The notes below the pieces were generated by a model. It saw only the letters and a program-made list of their open reading frames with translations. It ran no database searches and was not told the DNA's origin. This document shows, piece after piece, positions 7,990-16,410 of a DNA stretch of 64,000 nucleotides. A program made the position numbers and the translations under genes. The first letter of the stretch is position 1, and every line of letters starts with the position of its first letter. Source of the stretch: Noviherbaspirillum aridicola (GTDB lineage: Bacteria > Pseudomonadota > Gammaproteobacteria > Burkholderiales > Burkholderiaceae_D); assembly GCF_019656455.1 (NCBI RefSeq), contig NZ_BPMK01000010.1, positions 124,001 to 188,000 on the forward strand. Direction: 5' to 3'.

Positions 7990-9495
7990 TCACACAAATC
8001 CACACTTGATGCTTCGGGGCGACTGGCCCAGGCACGCGAGCAGATCGTGGACGTCGATCAGTGTACGGCTCGCATACAGCGTACGCCCGACGGCCTCACG
8101 CAACGCGCGACGTACCAGGCGCGGAGGATGTTCGGCAAGGGCATTGAGAGCGTCGTCCACCAGACTGATCCCCCGCGTCGCCATCGGCATCTCTGCGCAC
8201 AGGTCTTCCCACAGGCGGCGTGCGATCGCGATGGACTGTTCTGACGTCGGCGCTGGGATGTCGATCTGCCGCAGCCGACTGCGGATCGGCGCCGGCAGCG
8301 TAGCGGCATCATTGCTCGTAGCTATGAAGACCAGGCGCGAGGCGTCAATTGTTAGCCAATCCTGGCAAGCATCATGAAACCGTGACGCGGAGTCGCGCTC
8401 GAGCAGAGTGAGCATCGGCCCCAATGGGTCGTAGCGGTCCGTACTCACCTTATCGATCTCGTCGAGGATGATTATCGGGTCGGCGTGCGGGCCATACACG
8501 AGTGCATTGAACACGGCGCCGGGTCGCGCGTTGGACCAGAACGCACTGCTGCCGCCGAGGGCTGAGTTGTCCTGCGCAGACGCGATGTGCACGGTGTGGC
8601 AACCGGTGCCGAGCAGCTGGGCTACGCGCGTGGCCAGGAGACTCTTGCCTACGCCCGGCGGGCCGTTAAGCAAGACCGGTTCGAGGCGCAATGGACTTCC
8701 TTCGCGTTCGGCGAGCACAAATGCCGTGCGCAGGTAATCGATGTAGTCGACGCAGTTCGGAAACTGCTGCTGGAGGCCATCGAGTTCCTGTCGCCAGCTC
8801 GGGCGAATCATATGCAGCGACCGGTACACGCCGGAGCGGCGCAGGTGCCCGATGACCTGGCTTACCTGGCCGCGCTCTTCCTGGTCCTTCAGGCGTCGGC
8901 TGTATACGGCCTCATACGCATCGATCTGTTGCGCATCAAAGACGGCGATCAGCGGCCCCGCCGACGCCGAGGCAGGCCAGGCGGGTGGCGCCGGTGGACC
9001 AAGGGCCGCGCGCGACCGCGTGCTGTCACGCTGCGTGTCGGAAGCCTCGTTCAGATCATCGGAGGCATCGCACGGCCGCTTGAGCGCCCCGTTCCGATCG
9101 TCGTCAAACAGGTCGTGCTCGTGCATGTCTGCTCCTTTTCTCTCAATGACGAGCTGCTGAGTGCACCAGCAGTACAGCATGCCCGCGCAGTGGCGCCGCA
9201 TTGGATGGGATGACCGATCGAGAGCGCGTGCGAGCGACAGCGCCGCATACAGGTCCGAAGGTTTGAGGGATTCCATGAGGCGGACGAATCGGAGCGGCCG
9301 CCGCGCGTACTTCGCGAGTTCGACGATCGTCAATGAGTTCGGATGCCTGAACGCACCTGTCGCATCGGCCTCAGCGTAATCGATCGCAGTCTGGTACGGG
9401 AGGCTGTTTCTCCCCGCTCGGCTTATCCCTGCGCACCAGCAGTTGTCGTGTCCGTTACAGGGACCGACCTGCATCCGCCAAGACCGGCATTCCAT
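7990..9495 (-). CDS. AAA+ ATPase, Lon-like ATPase module without protease domain, with a second internal start
   Basis: Predicted 501 residues from the ATG at 9495, which follows GGAGGAGG at 5-nt spacing. A second in-frame ATG at 9126 is preceded by AAAAGGAGCAGAC and would give a 378-residue form starting MHEHDLFDDD. The C-terminal half is an AAA+ module: Walker A GPPGVGKS, a Lon-like loop ALGGSSAFWSNARPGAVFNAL, Walker B IIILDEID, sensor-1 IATSN and an arginine-rich IRSRLRQIDIP segment, then a helical lid. No S16 protease domain follows, so it is not a Lon protease. The N-terminal ~120 residues are unfamiliar and begin with a Cys/His cluster (CNGHDNCWC). Function on the island is unknown; replication, partition or remodelling of an element-encoded complex are possibilities. 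Confidence 0.8.
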   Translation of the reverse strand: MECRSWRMQVGPCNGHDNCWCAGISRAGRNSLPYQTAIDYAEADATGAFRHPNSLTIVELAKYARRPLRFVRLMESLKPSDLYAALSLARALDRSSHPMRRHCAGMLYCWCTQQLVIERKGADMHEHDLFDDDRNGALKRPCDASDDLNEASDTQRDSTRSRAALGPPAPPAWPASASAGPLIAVFDAQQIDAYEAVYSRRLKDQEERGQVSQVIGHLRRSGVYRSLHMIRPSWRQELDGLQQQFPNCVDYIDYLRTAFVLAEREGSPLRLEPVLLNGPPGVGKSLLATRVAQLLGTGCHTVHIASAQDNSALGGSSAFWSNARPGAVFNALVYGPHADPIIILDEIDKVSTDRYDPLGPMLTLLERDSASRFHDACQDWLTIDASRLVFIATSNDAATLPAPIRSRLRQIDIPAPTSEQSIAIARRLWEDLCAEMPMATRGISLVDDALNALAEHPPRLVRRALREAVGRTLYASRTLIDVHDLLACLGQSPRSIKCGFV

Positions 9496-9850
9496 GAGCA
9501 CCTCCTCCGCAAGATTCCACACCCGCGACGCGATGAGACCCCGGCTCGCACAGCGATTGTTTTATCCAATCCCGCCAAAGATTCAAGGCAAATAGCAGGT
9601 AGATGGCAAGAAGAGGGCAACGGCTTCGCCAATTGCGTTTGCCGAAGTAGAACCTACACCGCATTCTTGGCCGTCTTGACGCGGCCCGCTACCATAAAAA
9701 GGCCATTTGGGGGACATGCTTACCCTGCAAAGCACCGGTCCATTTAGGCACCAGTGCGCCGGCACTGACGCCACTCGTGCTCGTTCCACCTGCCGTTATG
9801 ATGTTTAGCGAAATGTCTCGGTGAGGATGGAACGAAGGGGGAGTGTATGC
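9496..9850. other. Divergent intergenic region between the AAA+ gene and the parB unit
   Basis: 355 bp separating oppositely transcribed genes, so promoters for both should lie here. I see no clear -35/-10 pair and no gene. The only notable item is the plus-strand ribosome-binding site AAGGGGGAG at 9835-9843. Confidence 0.4.
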
Positions 9851-10174
9851 ATGACCAAGAGAGGTTACGTGCCGCGGGCGATGACGATCGCGAACAATGT
9901 AGCCCTGGCAGGCGCGCGCAGTTTGGTCGCCGTCGAGCAATACATCGCTTTCATCGACGGCGCGGCTGCAAGCGCCGCTGCACGCGAGAGGCGGCCCGGG
10001 GGACGCCTGATTCGCGGGCCTCGCGCCAGGACATGCGCGACAAGCGCGCGCGGTGGCTTCGCGTGTCGTCGCTGTTCGCCGCTGCCCGCTGCCTCGAGCC
10101 TACGCGGTCCCCCGATCCCGAGCCGGTGTTCGCTAGGTCGGGTAATTCTGACTCGGAGGGGCGTGGCAGCGTAA
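9851..10174 (+). CDS. Small hypothetical protein overlapping the parB start
   Basis: A 107-residue frame starting MTKRGYVPRAMTIANNVALAG, with AAGGGGGAG 7 nt upstream of its ATG. The first ~45 residues look like genuine protein; after that the composition turns Arg/Pro-rich, as expected where the parB frame takes over coding. It may be a small gene whose end overlaps parB, or the decayed start of an upstream gene. No family recognised. Confidence 0.35.
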   Translation: MTKRGYVPRAMTIANNVALAGARSLVAVEQYIAFIDGAAASAAARERRPGGRLIRGPRARTCATSARGGFACRRCSPLPAASSLRGPPIPSRCSLGRVILTRRGVAA

Positions 10175-11100
10175 AGCAGACGAGTGCTGCCACCCGGGTG
10201 GAGCGGCTCCCCCTTGCCGCCATCGATAGGGGCCGGTTGCGGCTTCGCAGCGGTTACAACGAGCAGGAACACGCCGAACTCGTCTCAAGCATCGCCGCCA
10301 TCGGCGTCCGGAATCCCATCCATGTGCGGCCAACGGGGAACGGGCGCTTTCAAGTCATCGATGGCGGGCGGCGGGTGCGGGCGCTGCAGGATTTGCAACA
10401 GGCCGAGGTCCCGGCATTGGTGATCGAGCGCGAGGATCACGCTGCTTTGCTTGATGCGATCCTGCTGAACTCTGCACGGGCAGAACTCTCGGACTACGAG
10501 CGTGCAAAGGCGTATCGGCAGCTCCTCGATCAGGGCATCGTGCGGTCCCAGCAAGAGCTGGCGAAGTTGTTCGGCTGTTCTCAGCCGACGGTGTCGAATC
10601 TCCTGTCGATGCTGGACTTGCCGGCTTCCGCGCGCCAGTTTTTGGAAAGACACCCGCGTGCGATTTCGTCGAAGTGCGCGCGGCATGTCGGCACGCTTTA
10701 CCGGGAGTTCCCGGAGCACGAGGCCACCCTTCTTGAAGGATTGGACCAGCTTCGGCAGGGGATGAAACCGCAGGGGCTCAAAGCATGGATGGCGAAGCGA
10801 ATTCAAGAGACCCAAATGGCAGCACCGGCAGCGCCGACGGCGACGGCTCGTACGACTGGGCTGAAGCGCGTCGTCATCAGGAATGGCGCTAACGGCGATC
10901 CCGCATTCGTGGTCGAGACAAGTGTTGAACAGCGTGTGATTCGAGTGCAGGTGGAGGATTCCGGTTTCAGCATGACGATGGCAGCGAAGGCGATCCTGCA
11001 GGCGCTGCGGTCTGCCGCGCTGGAAGGGGCGGCGGATGGTCCGCCGACAGGCGATGCCGAGGAACCGATTCAGGACCCAGTCAACGAAGGCCGCTGGTAA
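10033..11100 (+). CDS. parB: ParB/RepB-family partition-like protein
   Basis: About 355 residues from the ATG at 10033 (MRDKRARWLRVSSLFAAARC). The open frame extends to 9847, but the added segment is Arg-rich and looks like a shadow of the overlapping frame. Domains in order: a variable N-terminus, the ParB N-domain (ERLPLAAIDRGRLRLR, then IAAIGVRNPIHVRP and VIDGGRRVRALQDL), a KorB-like helix-turn-helix (SQQELAKLFGCSQPTVSNLL) and a C-terminal domain. The box usually written GERRxRA reads GGRRVRA, so the Glu of the CTP-binding motif is replaced by Gly. No ParA is encoded in the window. ParB homologues on integrative elements are thought to help maintain the excised circle or regulate the element; which applies here is unknown. 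Confidence 0.85.
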   Translation: MRDKRARWLRVSSLFAAARCLEPTRSPDPEPVFARSGNSDSEGRGSVKQTSAATRVERLPLAAIDRGRLRLRSGYNEQEHAELVSSIAAIGVRNPIHVRPTGNGRFQVIDGGRRVRALQDLQQAEVPALVIEREDHAALLDAILLNSARAELSDYERAKAYRQLLDQGIVRSQQELAKLFGCSQPTVSNLLSMLDLPASARQFLERHPRAISSKCARHVGTLYREFPEHEATLLEGLDQLRQGMKPQGLKAWMAKRIQETQMAAPAAPTATARTTGLKRVVIRNGANGDPAFVVETSVEQRVIRVQVEDSGFSMTMAAKAILQALRSAALEGAADGPPTGDAEEPIQDPVNEGRW

Positions 11101-11110
11101 TCAGCTGATC

Positions 11111-11139
11111 GCAGGATTATTAACCGGTAATAATCCTGC
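11111..11139. terminator. Stem-loop between convergent parB and recombinase-like genes
   Basis: A perfect 11-bp inverted repeat (GCAGGATTATT / AATAATCCTGC) with a 7-nt loop lies between two convergent genes. It lacks a clear T run, so it may be a terminator or a protein-binding palindrome. Confidence 0.45.
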
Positions 11140-11190
11140 AAGCGTGGCTAAAGGATCGGGGCGAGTCGTACTCGCACAACCTGACGCTAA

Positions 11191-12114
11191 CTAGTCTACG
11201 GGGGCGCCGTCATCACCACCATCGTCGTCATCTGGCGGAGACTGGCGCGGGGTAGCGCTGCCGAGGCCAGGCGTATGCAGCGTAAGGATTTGCCAAAGGG
11301 CCAAACCCGCCAGCGTGCGAAACAGAGTACGTGCGCCGTCAAGCGACGGCAACTTATACGGGGCTGGTACGGTGCGCCTGCCCACGTTGCGGATAAGTTG
11401 TCGACAGCCCTCGAACAGGCGACCGAACTGGTCCTTCGTACCATACTTCCGCACGCGAGTCAGGTGGCGGTCCACAAGCGCGAGCTGTGCTGGCGTGAGA
11501 TCATGCAAGACCACCAGATTGGTGCCGGATGGGTTCGCGCTGTCGCACGTCCCCGTCGAGGCCAGTACGAGGGCCGGGATACCCGCGATATCGACCCGTC
11601 GCGCTCCCCGCCAGGCGCGCGGCCGCAGTCCCGTAAAAACGCCGGCCAGGAAGAACTCCGCGGCAGCAGTTGCCCACTTGCTCCTCGCCTCGACCAATGC
11701 TCTGAGTAATTTTGCGAGATGCAAAGTCGGGCACGTCTCGCCTCTCGCGTCATCCGTATCGCCGTAGGGGCGAGGCGGCTTTGCATGAGCGGCCTTCAGA
11801 ACGAGGTGTAAGGTTGGGTCGTGCGGCCTCAAACCGCTAAGGATCTCGAGTGCCTGAACCGCATGCGCGGTGCCTCTGGCGAGAAAGTAGCGCGAGAGCG
11901 CGTTGCGGTACACCCTGCAGGACGCCGCTGACAGCTTCTCTTTCTCGACGCGGTAGATATGCACCATGTGGATTTCAAGTGGCACGTCTTTGCTCACCAG
12001 CCCGTCCACCCTGTCCTGGTGCAAGCGGCGGTGGTATTTGCGGACTACCTGGTCGTACTTGTCGTCCGGGTCGACCGGCCCATGTGCAGCCTTGCCCTGC
12101 GGATTATCCTGCAT
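11191..12114 (-). CDS. Tyrosine-recombinase-like protein lacking a recognisable active site
   Basis: 307 residues from the ATG at 12114, which has AGGAGG 5 nt upstream; a longer frame to 12144 would need TTG and lacks this site. The N-terminal half is helical and resembles a SAM-like core-binding domain (KYHRRLHQDRVDGLVSKD...). Then FFLAGVFTGLRPRAWRGARR matches the first catalytic-Arg region of tyrosine recombinases. I do not find the later HxxR, the GH box or a credible nucleophile Tyr. The C-terminus ends in an Asp-rich tail. It could be a recombination directionality or DNA-binding accessory protein derived from an integrase. It sits convergent with parB and upstream of the mobilization genes. 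Confidence 0.6.
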   Translation of the reverse strand: MQDNPQGKAAHGPVDPDDKYDQVVRKYHRRLHQDRVDGLVSKDVPLEIHMVHIYRVEKEKLSAASCRVYRNALSRYFLARGTAHAVQALEILSGLRPHDPTLHLVLKAAHAKPPRPYGDTDDARGETCPTLHLAKLLRALVEARSKWATAAAEFFLAGVFTGLRPRAWRGARRVDIAGIPALVLASTGTCDSANPSGTNLVVLHDLTPAQLALVDRHLTRVRKYGTKDQFGRLFEGCRQLIRNVGRRTVPAPYKLPSLDGARTLFRTLAGLALWQILTLHTPGLGSATPRQSPPDDDDGGDDGAPVD

Positions 12115-12846
12115 AGCGTCCTCCTGGATGGTTGTCGAGATCAAGTCTTATTCCTGGGGCGGGGATTCCTTTCATTCTGGCTGAACGACACTACCAAAGA
12201 ATCTTCTGAGGGCCCTCAGGAGCCAGGCGCCTCCGTAAAGACGCTTGGAAGATTAAAAACGCCACGTTCTCCTCGTTACGTGGGCGTCGCGACGAACCGG
12301 CATTCGTCGACATGCTTTCCCTGTCCGTCACGGGACCAAGGTATTTTTGCTGGGGGCGGCATGAAGAACGTATGAGGAAATCGTAGCTGGCACACCGCCT
12401 CTGGATCAAAGTGCTGAGAAGGTGCCGGACTGGGTGGTGCGCATCATCGGACACGGAAGAGGCATTCAAGGATCCCATCCCGCGCAAGCTTCGCTTCGCG
12501 AGAAGACACGGTACCGTCTCGGCCCAGCCCTCTTCCCAGAAAGTGGCGGTCAGCTGACGCCAGCTGGATCGAGTTCGACGCCAAGCGGCGTGCAGCGCGC
12601 TTGCCTCGTCCTTTTGCACGGCTGCTCACCGCCTTGTCTCGTTCAAGAGTTTTTGGCGAGTGCGGATGGCCCGCCGCTGGTACGCTATTTCAATGGGGCA
12701 AATCCGGAGCGACGGCAGGCACGACAGATATGTAAACGGCCCGGCGGGCCATTTACATATCGCGTCCCAAAGGGCAGGCCCTTTGAATCCCAACCCCATC
12801 CGTGCTGACGCACGGGCGCGGCGCGATCGCGGTGCAGGAGGCGTCC
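12115..12846. other. 732-bp region upstream of the mobilization genes (candidate oriT region)
   Basis: No convincing gene: a minus-strand frame at 12191-12619 has no recognisable family. The region contains a 14-bp palindrome CTGAGGGCCCTCAG (12206-12219), the long inverted repeat listed separately, and a short repeat CAAAGGG/CCTTTG just after it. Transfer origins normally lie directly upstream of mobC/relaxase operons, which is where these structures are. Confidence 0.45.
12727..12761. repeat. 17-bp near-perfect inverted repeat upstream of mobC, candidate oriT or operator
   Basis: Arms at 12727-12743 and 12745-12761 match with one mismatch and a single-base spacer; each half contains ATATGTAAA followed by a GGCCCG-type core. 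Its position about 90 bp before mobC suits either a relaxosome recognition repeat at oriT or an operator for the MobC/relaxase operon. No nick-site consensus was assigned. Confidence 0.5.
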
Positions 12847-13209
12847 ATGGACACCAAACACGATGCAGGCAGCAAGCGCAAGCTGGAGGCGACAGTGGCT
12901 TGCCGACTCACCCAAGGCGAATACGACGCGCTGCTGCAAAAATGCCAGACGGCGAACCTCCGCCTGTCCGAGTATCTGCGCAGAACGATCATCGGCAACG
13001 AGACGGTCATCCGGGCCGCGCCCCGTCTCAACTACGCCGATCGGCGATTGCTCAGTCTTTATAGCGCGCTCGGGAACAATATGAATCAAATCTCGAAGCG
13101 CTTGCATTTCGATCATTTGAACGGACTCGTCACGAACGACACGTATCAGGCCGTGCTTGAGCAGCTGCATCTGATTAACCGAATACTTTGTTCGAGGTTG
13201 CCACCATGA
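12847..13209 (+). CDS. mobC: MobC-like relaxosome accessory protein
   Basis: A 120-residue protein (MDTKHDAGSKRKLEATVACRLT...) with the start at 12847 set by GGAGGCGTCC just upstream. The N-terminal part (VACRLTQGEYDALLQKCQTANLRLSEYLRRTIIG) is the ribbon-helix-helix pattern of MobC/MbeC-type proteins. It is followed by the conserved YSALGNNMNQISKRLH segment characteristic of the bacterial mobilization protein family. Such proteins bind oriT and help the relaxase open the DNA. Its stop codon overlaps the relaxase start (ATGA), so the two are translationally coupled. Confidence 0.85.
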   Translation: MDTKHDAGSKRKLEATVACRLTQGEYDALLQKCQTANLRLSEYLRRTIIGNETVIRAAPRLNYADRRLLSLYSALGNNMNQISKRLHFDHLNGLVTNDTYQAVLEQLHLINRILCSRLPP

Positions 13210-15719
13210 TCGCGCGCCAGCGCGGCGGAAAGGCCGGGGTGGTCCAGTATCTGCGCGACGGGAAAAAGCGTGGGCGACCGTACGCGCGGGACCAGTTGGA
13301 CGAGCGCGTAGTGTTGCACGGCGATCTGGACGCGACCGATAAAGTCATTCAGACCATGGAAACGGCGGGCGAACGGTACCTTCATATCAGCTTGGGTTTT
13401 GCCGAGCATGACGACCTGCCGAATGATCGTCTCGCCGCCATTACCGAGCGCTACATGGAATTACTGCTGGCAGCCTACGAGCCGGAGGAGGTCATCTGGT
13501 ACGCAGAGGCACATCGCCCGCGCATCAAGCGCTACATGAACGCCACGACGGGCGCCACAGTGGACCGCCTCCTGCATGCGCATGTTGTGGTGCCTAAAGT
13601 GAATTTACTGACCGGCGGGCGGCTAGACCCGATGGGGATGGCACTGCGCAGTGCTCCCTGGCTCGACGCGATCCAGGAGCAGGTTAATTTTGAATTCGGC
13701 CTGGTGTCGCCCAAGGACCGCCCGCGCGCAGCACCCGTCAGCTGGGCCGACATCATCGGCCGCAACCGCCCTACGCAGTTCAAGAAGGGCCGGATCGGGG
13801 ATTTCAAGGCACGCGTCGCCAATGAGATGGTTACGCGCGACATCCGAACGAAAGTGGGGTTGGATGAACTGTTGCGAGAATACGGCGAGGTGAAGCTGCG
13901 TAACGCCGGCAGATCGAATGAGTATTTTGCGGTGAAGCCTTCGGGACACACGGCGTTCATCAACCTGCGCGAAGAAATCTTCGCTGACTGCACTCGCCCG
14001 CCCGCGCCGGCGATCTACCGGGACTGGCACGACATCGTGGAAAGGGCGGACGCCGACGCCGCGCTTGAGCCAGTGGGCCCCGTCGTCGGTGTCGGTAAAA
14101 AGGACCCGGAAGACATAGCGGTCCTCGTGGAGGACTGGGTGAGCCGGCGCTCGATGGAAATCAAGTACCTCAATTCCGGCAATCGCAGGAAATATCAGGC
14201 TTACCGCGCGCTCGATACAGAGGCACAGAAATTGATCCTGAATGACCTCGCCGATGACTTTTACATACGTCACAACCACAGGAGGCAGCATGGAGAAGAA
14301 CAACACCGAACCCGCAGTCCCGCACCCGGCTGGTCCAGCGAGGCAGCCGTCCATGCCACTTGGCAGCAGAACGCTCGCCGCGCTGCCAGCGGAGCGCCAG
14401 CCACAGGAATTTTCGATCTGCCAAACCTGCATTCACGCGACCTGGATAGCAACGTCCACCGAGCTACGGTGCTTCTGCAAAAGCCTGTTTCAGATCGTCT
14501 GGGACGATCGGGAGCCAGTAGCGACGACCCATTGCGACGCGCACGAGATTCCAGCGGAGGAGCTCGGGAGCGGGACTGGGCCGCATTCCGCGCCATAAAC
14601 CCGGCAACCGGCAGGGAAGCCGATACTGTCTTTTCCCAGCTGCTCCGTGACCAGCGTGAGGCCCGAGCTATTCAGGAGACCGGTCAGCGCGCTGACATAA
14701 GAGAGATTTGCGCCGATATCGATCCTCATGTTTTGCTGGCCGACTTGGCGAGCAGTCATGGTATCTGTCCGGACAATTACACGGTCACGCAGGGGAGGGA
14801 TAGTGTGCCGCGCATTCGGTTCAAGAAGAGCACGGACGACCTGAGCCTGATCGATCTTCTTAGCTCCCATATGCATCTCGCAGACGCAGTAGGCTATCTG
14901 CGCGCCGGTTACAGCCGGCAGTTATCCAGTGAGCAGAGACAGGCTCCCACGCCACCGCCTCAGGCGGAATACTGGCAGATGTATCAGGCATGGTGGTGGC
15001 AGGAGCGTGCCAAGCGACGCGAGAAGGAGCTGACGATAATCGAGCAGTGCAGGCAACACCAAAGAGCGCTGCGAGAGTCGTACCGCGGCGACCTAACGCG
15101 CCTGTCACAGTGCGGATTACCTTATTCGGTGTTCCGGGTTCAGCGCAAGCTGCTCAAGCTGGCGCTGGCGAAGTCTGAGCAAGACCTTCAGAAAGACTTG
15201 CAGACCGCCAGTTTGCGCTTGGCCAAGCTTGATCGTCCGGATCCACGGCGCCTCAGGTATCGGAGGTGGCTGGTCGAGCGGGCCGAAGCAGGGGATTGGG
15301 ATGCTATTGCCGAGTTGCGGCGTCAGCGGTTCGAGACAGAGAAAGCCGTGGAGGCAGGAGGCCGCGCAATAGTACTGTTGTGGGGGCGAATAGCCGTGCA
15401 GGCCGTCCAGCCACTGGATGACCTCAGCTATAGAGTGCATAGAAACGGTGACTTATCGGTGTACTGGGCGGACGGCGCAGAGCTGCTCCGCGATACCGGC
15501 AGTGCCGTGTATGTCATACAGGATGACGATGATGCGATCGAACTCTGCCTGCGCATGTGCCAGAAGAATTGGGGGAACGGGAATTTCTCTTTGTTCGGAG
15601 ATAGGGCCTTCATTGAGCGTGCTCTCCGGGTTGCCGCCAAACGCCGCCTCAGTATCACGTTTAGCGATGAAGACCAGAATATCCGCTTGCGGCGTGTCGA
15701 GGCGAGCCTTGTCCTTTGA
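13206..15719 (+). CDS. Putative relaxase with C-terminal LPD7-like domain
   Basis: 837 residues from the ATG at 13206, which overlaps the mobC stop. The N-terminal ~250 residues look like a conjugative nickase: MIARQRGGKAGVVQYL, YLHISLGF, WYAEAHRPRIKRY and LLHAHVVVPKVN. These give candidate metal-ligand histidines at about residues 103, 124 and 126, and an early Tyr (near residue 15) as possible nucleophile. The middle is long, Arg-rich and low in recognisable motifs. The C-terminus (SAVYVIQDDDDAIELCLRM...FGDRAFIERALRVAAKRRLSI) resembles the LPD7 domain often fused to relaxases. It would nick oriT and pilot the strand. The MOB family is not assigned. No coupling protein or transfer pore gene accompanies it, so mobilization would be in trans. 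Confidence 0.75.
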   Translation: MIARQRGGKAGVVQYLRDGKKRGRPYARDQLDERVVLHGDLDATDKVIQTMETAGERYLHISLGFAEHDDLPNDRLAAITERYMELLLAAYEPEEVIWYAEAHRPRIKRYMNATTGATVDRLLHAHVVVPKVNLLTGGRLDPMGMALRSAPWLDAIQEQVNFEFGLVSPKDRPRAAPVSWADIIGRNRPTQFKKGRIGDFKARVANEMVTRDIRTKVGLDELLREYGEVKLRNAGRSNEYFAVKPSGHTAFINLREEIFADCTRPPAPAIYRDWHDIVERADADAALEPVGPVVGVGKKDPEDIAVLVEDWVSRRSMEIKYLNSGNRRKYQAYRALDTEAQKLILNDLADDFYIRHNHRRQHGEEQHRTRSPAPGWSSEAAVHATWQQNARRAASGAPATGIFDLPNLHSRDLDSNVHRATVLLQKPVSDRLGRSGASSDDPLRRARDSSGGARERDWAAFRAINPATGREADTVFSQLLRDQREARAIQETGQRADIREICADIDPHVLLADLASSHGICPDNYTVTQGRDSVPRIRFKKSTDDLSLIDLLSSHMHLADAVGYLRAGYSRQLSSEQRQAPTPPPQAEYWQMYQAWWWQERAKRREKELTIIEQCRQHQRALRESYRGDLTRLSQCGLPYSVFRVQRKLLKLALAKSEQDLQKDLQTASLRLAKLDRPDPRRLRYRRWLVERAEAGDWDAIAELRRQRFETEKAVEAGGRAIVLLWGRIAVQAVQPLDDLSYRVHRNGDLSVYWADGAELLRDTGSAVYVIQDDDDAIELCLRMCQKNWGNGNFSLFGDRAFIERALRVAAKRRLSITFSDEDQNIRLRRVEASLVL

Positions 15720-16410
15720 TAACCACTACTGGCGGGGTTATCACACCACTTGGCGTGAATCTAGTGGCAACCGGAGTGGTAGCCAAGCTTAAGAGGGAGC
15801 GACCACCGTAGCGCGGGCGAAGTCGGACCTAGATTAGGGATGCAGTGCGCTGAGACCGATGAGAACACCGGACCGGCGCAGAGTTCATGATCGTTCCCAG
15901 GTTTAGCCTTCGGCGTCAGGCCGTCTGATCTTGTCATTGTGCCGGCCGCGTAACGTCGGAGCTACGATGGGCGACGATAGGGGCGGTCGCTCGTTGTTAT
16001 TAAACTGCCGCCACTTCTGAATCACGATTTTCCGTACCCCCCAAGGCGAACCCGGTTGTTCGCGGCTCACGCCACCCGTCATACCACGTGTCGTTGACGC
16101 GCTCGATCCGCCGATCGCGCTGGCCTTGGTCCTCCAAGCCGGTCGCCACCGTCATCGTCTTCCAGTAAGCGTAGCAGGCTGCGCTTACGGTGAGCACTAT
16201 GGACGCGTTAGCGAACTGCGGAAGCGCCGCCTGGTAGCTTTGAATCGCGCGACGGACCGGCGAGGATGGCGCCGGCCGAGACCACGTATTGAGTTGACGA
16301 AGCGACACACGAAATGCGGTTGCGGGCGCCCACCAGCTCCGACTCGTCGATCCAGCCGCAATAGCCAAAGTCCTCCTCGCCAGCTGTTGGACGAACCTCT
16401 TGCTTCGCCT
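15720..16410. other. 691-bp region with no confident gene
   Basis: Lies between the relaxase and the convergent c-di-GMP regulator. A minus-strand frame at 16000-16368 has a hydrophobic stretch (ASIVLTVSAACYAYW) and natural-looking ends. An adjacent frame at 16208-16492 (KAKQEVRPTAGEEDFGYCGW) also looks protein-like, so this may be a frameshifted remnant. No family recognised. Confidence 0.35.

Noticed and set aside
7990-9495. Lon protease
   Set aside because: The ATPase module is Lon-like, but the frame ends right after the lid domain with no serine-lysine protease domain.
12191-12619. 142-residue minus-strand frame upstream of mobC
   Set aside because: No ribosome-binding site or recognisable domain; overlaps palindromes expected of a transfer-origin region.
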